This document shows, piece after piece, positions 8,701 through 10,119 of a stretch of DNA of 10,119 bases. Made by a program: the position numbers and the translations under genes. This DNA is from Ettlia oleoabundans. Lineage: Eukaryota; Chlorophyta; Chlorophyceae; Chlamydomonadales. Below the pieces are notes generated by a model. The model did not search any database, had not been told where the DNA came from, and saw nothing but the letters and a program-made list of their open reading frames with translations. The DNA lies in contig JAAMXP010000333.1 of assembly GCA_019693395.1 (NCBI GenBank), positions 1 to 10,119 on the forward strand, read 5' to 3'. How positions within the stretch are numbered: position 1 is the stretch's first letter; every line of letters begins with the position of its first letter.

Positions 8701-9987
8701 GGCCCCTGCCCGGCAATCTCCTGCTGCTGCTGCGATGGGTGCATGCCACGGCCGGGCAGCGCCGCCAGCTGGATTGCGTCGGCACCATACAGCAGTACCG
8801 ATCCATCAGAGGAGCCAACCGCCAGTACTAGGCTGTCAATGGTACTGCTTGTGCTGTCAGTAAGTCCAGCACTGCCATCAATGCTGCCCGGTAGCAGCTG
8901 CCAAGCCAGGCTGTTGACCCAGGCACCTGGGCTGCCACCCAGGCAGGCCACGAGCTCAAAGGTACCGCCCGGGTCGCCACGTGGGGGCGGGAGGCTGTAC
9001 CGCTGCGGAAGGCGGTAGCGCCACAGCCACACCCGACCTGCCTTGGCGCCCACAGCCAGGAAGCAGCAGCGCTCTGTGCCGCCCTCTGATGCCGCCTCTG
9101 CCCCCTCCTGCTGCTGGCCGCTGCTGCCGCGGCAGGGACCAATTACCACCGGTGACCAGGCGCAGCTGAGGCTGCTTACCCCCAGCAAGTGGCACTGGTA
9201 GGCTTCGCTGGATAGCATGGAGCCCAGGCTGCTGCCGCTGCGCATGCGCTGCGCCGCGGTGGAGGCCGACAACTCTTTCCTCCTCCTCACAGGCTGCGCC
9301 GCTGCACCGCCGCCAACATCTGAGTCATCTCCTGACCCAGCGCGACCCTCGCTGCGGCCCACAAACCGCCGACTGACGCCGCCCCCAGGTGTGTCAAGCG
9401 ATCGCTGGCTGGAGCTGCGACCAAGCTTCTTGGCGGCGGGGCGGTTTTGCAGGCGGGGACCACGCCGTTCTGCCGCCTCTGCGCACAAACAGGAGGCAGC
9501 AGGGCAGCGTCAGTGGTTTGATACCCACATCTAGGGAGAGTGGGGGGCCCACAAGCTGATGCAGCAGCAAGCCAGGGTGGCCACCAGACCGGGGCCCAAT
9601 TTTACGGCTGTACTGTCACAATAGACCAAACCTTGGGATGCCCGCAACAGCCGGGCTGCTACCCGGCCGTTGCCTCAACCAAACGCCTGCCCCACCAGCA
9701 CGGCTGCCATTACTGCCGCGCCAGCAAACAATGCCGCAGCTGCTGCTGTTATCACCCCACCATTTCCATCACAACGGCGAAACATCAAGGCTAGCCTAGA
9801 CTCCCGTCTGCCCTGTGAGCAAACATGTGCAAGTGGTGCCAGAGAGAGCAGGCGCCAAGGGGGCGCACCTGCTGCTTCTGCATCTGCCCCCACCGCCAGC
9901 ATCAGCACCCCAGGATCCACCTGCTCCGCCTCCAGGCTGAACCCCTGCGCCACACGCCCCGCCACCTTGTCCCACTTGGACCGCAGC
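5761..9987 (-). CDS. TFIIIC 90-kDa-type subunit (GTF3C4-like): WD40 propeller, linker, zf-TFIIIC; 5' partial
   Basis: TFIIIC binds A/B boxes of tRNA genes and recruits TFIIIB and RNA polymerase III in the nucleus; this subunit belongs to the GTF3C4/TFIIIC90 family. Exons: 9987-9869, 9478-8038, 7725-6388 and 6133-5761. Introns are 390, 312 and 254 bp with phases 1, 2, 2; the last is GC-AG. The visible protein is 1089 residues. Residues 137-450 match plant TFIIIC90 from memory in order: SSLSCAWSP, FLAVGAKAGRVWLWRYRLP, WVNSLAWQL, LAVGSSDGSVLLY, LLVAAGKSVGSLAVW, TRAVTGLAWLP, LLLVCTHDGTLASYRL, then GLAVSPTGLFLAVAR. Residues 560-930 are mostly disordered, with polyQ at 640-651, seven Glu at 751-757 and a Lys/Pro/Gln stretch near 800-825. 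LLMADWITLNLQ (941-952) recalls the conserved W..N motif before the zinc domain. The C-terminus has eight cysteines (1008, 1012, 1020, 1027, 1035, 1038, 1067, 1070), including LLLCEQRPYWVCRTCDR and CIFCG, typical of zf-TFIIIC. The first blades must lie beyond the right edge. Confidence 0.87.
6134..6387 (-). other. GC-AG intron in the TFIIIC subunit gene
   Basis: The exon ends GCCAG and the intron begins GCAAGT, the strict consensus for U2-type GC-AG introns; it ends GTCCTGCAG. Both sides are phase 2 and join to AGT (Ser966), linking the LLMADWITLNLQ region to the zinc domain. Using the nearby GT in GCAAGT instead would break the phase. No other site I found joins these two clearly homologous parts as well. 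Confidence 0.8.
7023..7050 (-). repeat. GAG/GAA repeat encoding an acidic run
   Basis: Coding-strand GAG/GAA codons encode seven consecutive glutamates (residues 751-757) next to a Ser/Asp/Glu-rich stretch in the disordered linker. This is a purine-rich tract on the coding strand. Confidence 0.75.
7333..7368 (-). repeat. CAG/CAA repeat encoding polyglutamine
   Basis: On the minus strand a run of CAG and CAA codons encodes QQHQQQQQQQQH (residues 640-651) in the linker between propeller and zinc domain. It is the purest trinucleotide run in the window; shorter CAG runs lie in the same exon near 6810-6860. Such tracts are usually variable in length between strains. Confidence 0.85.
9479..9868 (-). 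other. Intron in the TFIIIC subunit gene (GT-AG, phase 1)
   Basis: Donor GTGCGC after GCAGCAG, acceptor TTTGTGCGCAG before AGGCGGCAG. At 390 bp it is the longest intron in the window. It contains an in-frame stop at 9675-9677, so retention would end the protein before the second half of the propeller. Confidence 0.65.
9869..9987 (-). CDS. Upstream exon of the TFIIIC subunit gene
   Basis: Acceptor CTGCAG at 9993-9988 precedes a 119-bp exon with 39 full codons (LRSKWDKVAGRV...), ending GCAG before a consensus GTGCGC donor. It leaves phase 1, exactly what the next exon at 9478 needs (acceptor TTTGTGCGCAG). In plant TFIIIC90 a similar W.E/K-V-motif follows the first propeller blade, just before a variable insert, which fits this place. 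Unspliced, the frame would run to a stop at 9675 with a hydrophobic tail; that reading has no ATG start and is less likely. Sequences right of 9987 are pyrimidine-rich and read as intron. Confidence 0.68.
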
Positions 9988-10119
9988 CTGCAGGAAAACA
10001 AAGCAGCCAGGTGGGGCAGCTGGGTGCAGAAGGGGCAGAGGGTTGAGGCCAATCAGGTGCGGAAAGGACCAACAAGTTGGAGGGGAGGATGGGCAATAAT
10101 TGGTGGTTGTGTGTGTGGG
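9988..10119 (-). other. Intron of the TFIIIC subunit gene, partial
   Basis: Coding-strand sequence from the right edge to the CTGCAG acceptor is C/T-rich and has no recognisable coding motif. It should be the 3' part of an intron whose donor, with the first propeller exons, lies beyond 10119. Confidence 0.55.

Overview
This window reads as nuclear DNA of a green alga, most likely a chlorophyte of the Chlamydomonas/Volvox type. The signs are moderately GC-rich DNA, short introns (131-390 bp) with GTGAGN/GTGCGN/GTGGGN donors and CTGCAG-like acceptors, proteins full of Ala, Gln, Gly and Ser runs, a chloroplast-envelope protein family, and TGTAA elements downstream of two stop codons (TGTAA is the usual chlorophyte poly(A) signal). 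I see no prokaryotic operon, CRISPR array, transposon, rRNA or tRNA gene. The species cannot be fixed from the sequence alone.

Three protein-coding genes all lie on the minus strand, head to tail. From left to right (that is, from the most downstream gene to the most upstream): (1) the first four coding exons of the ATP-citrate lyase A subunit (ACLA), 142-911, with its 3' part beyond the left edge; (2) a complete six-exon gene for a RETICULATA-related protein (DUF3411), 2395-5075, with a plastid-targeting-like N-terminus; (3) a large gene, 5761 to at least 9987, for the 90-kDa-type subunit of the RNA polymerase III factor TFIIIC (GTF3C4-like). The third gene has a WD40 propeller, a long disordered linker and a C-terminal zf-TFIIIC zinc-binding domain; its 5' end lies beyond the right edge. 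Every exon join was chosen so that phases match and the joined protein follows the known family order.

The non-coding intervals are about 912-2394 (ACLA promoter/5' UTR plus the 3' UTR of the RETICULATA-related gene) and about 5076-5760 (promoter/5' UTR of that gene plus the short 3' UTR of the TFIIIC gene). The three genes serve unrelated housekeeping roles (cytosolic acetyl-CoA supply, plastid envelope, tRNA/5S transcription), so nothing suggests a co-functional cluster. I found no strong evidence of a new biological system. The points most worth a second look are a textbook GC-AG intron, the long glutamine-rich insert and unusual zinc domain of the TFIIIC subunit, and an imperfect Gly/Asp repeat that straddles an intron.
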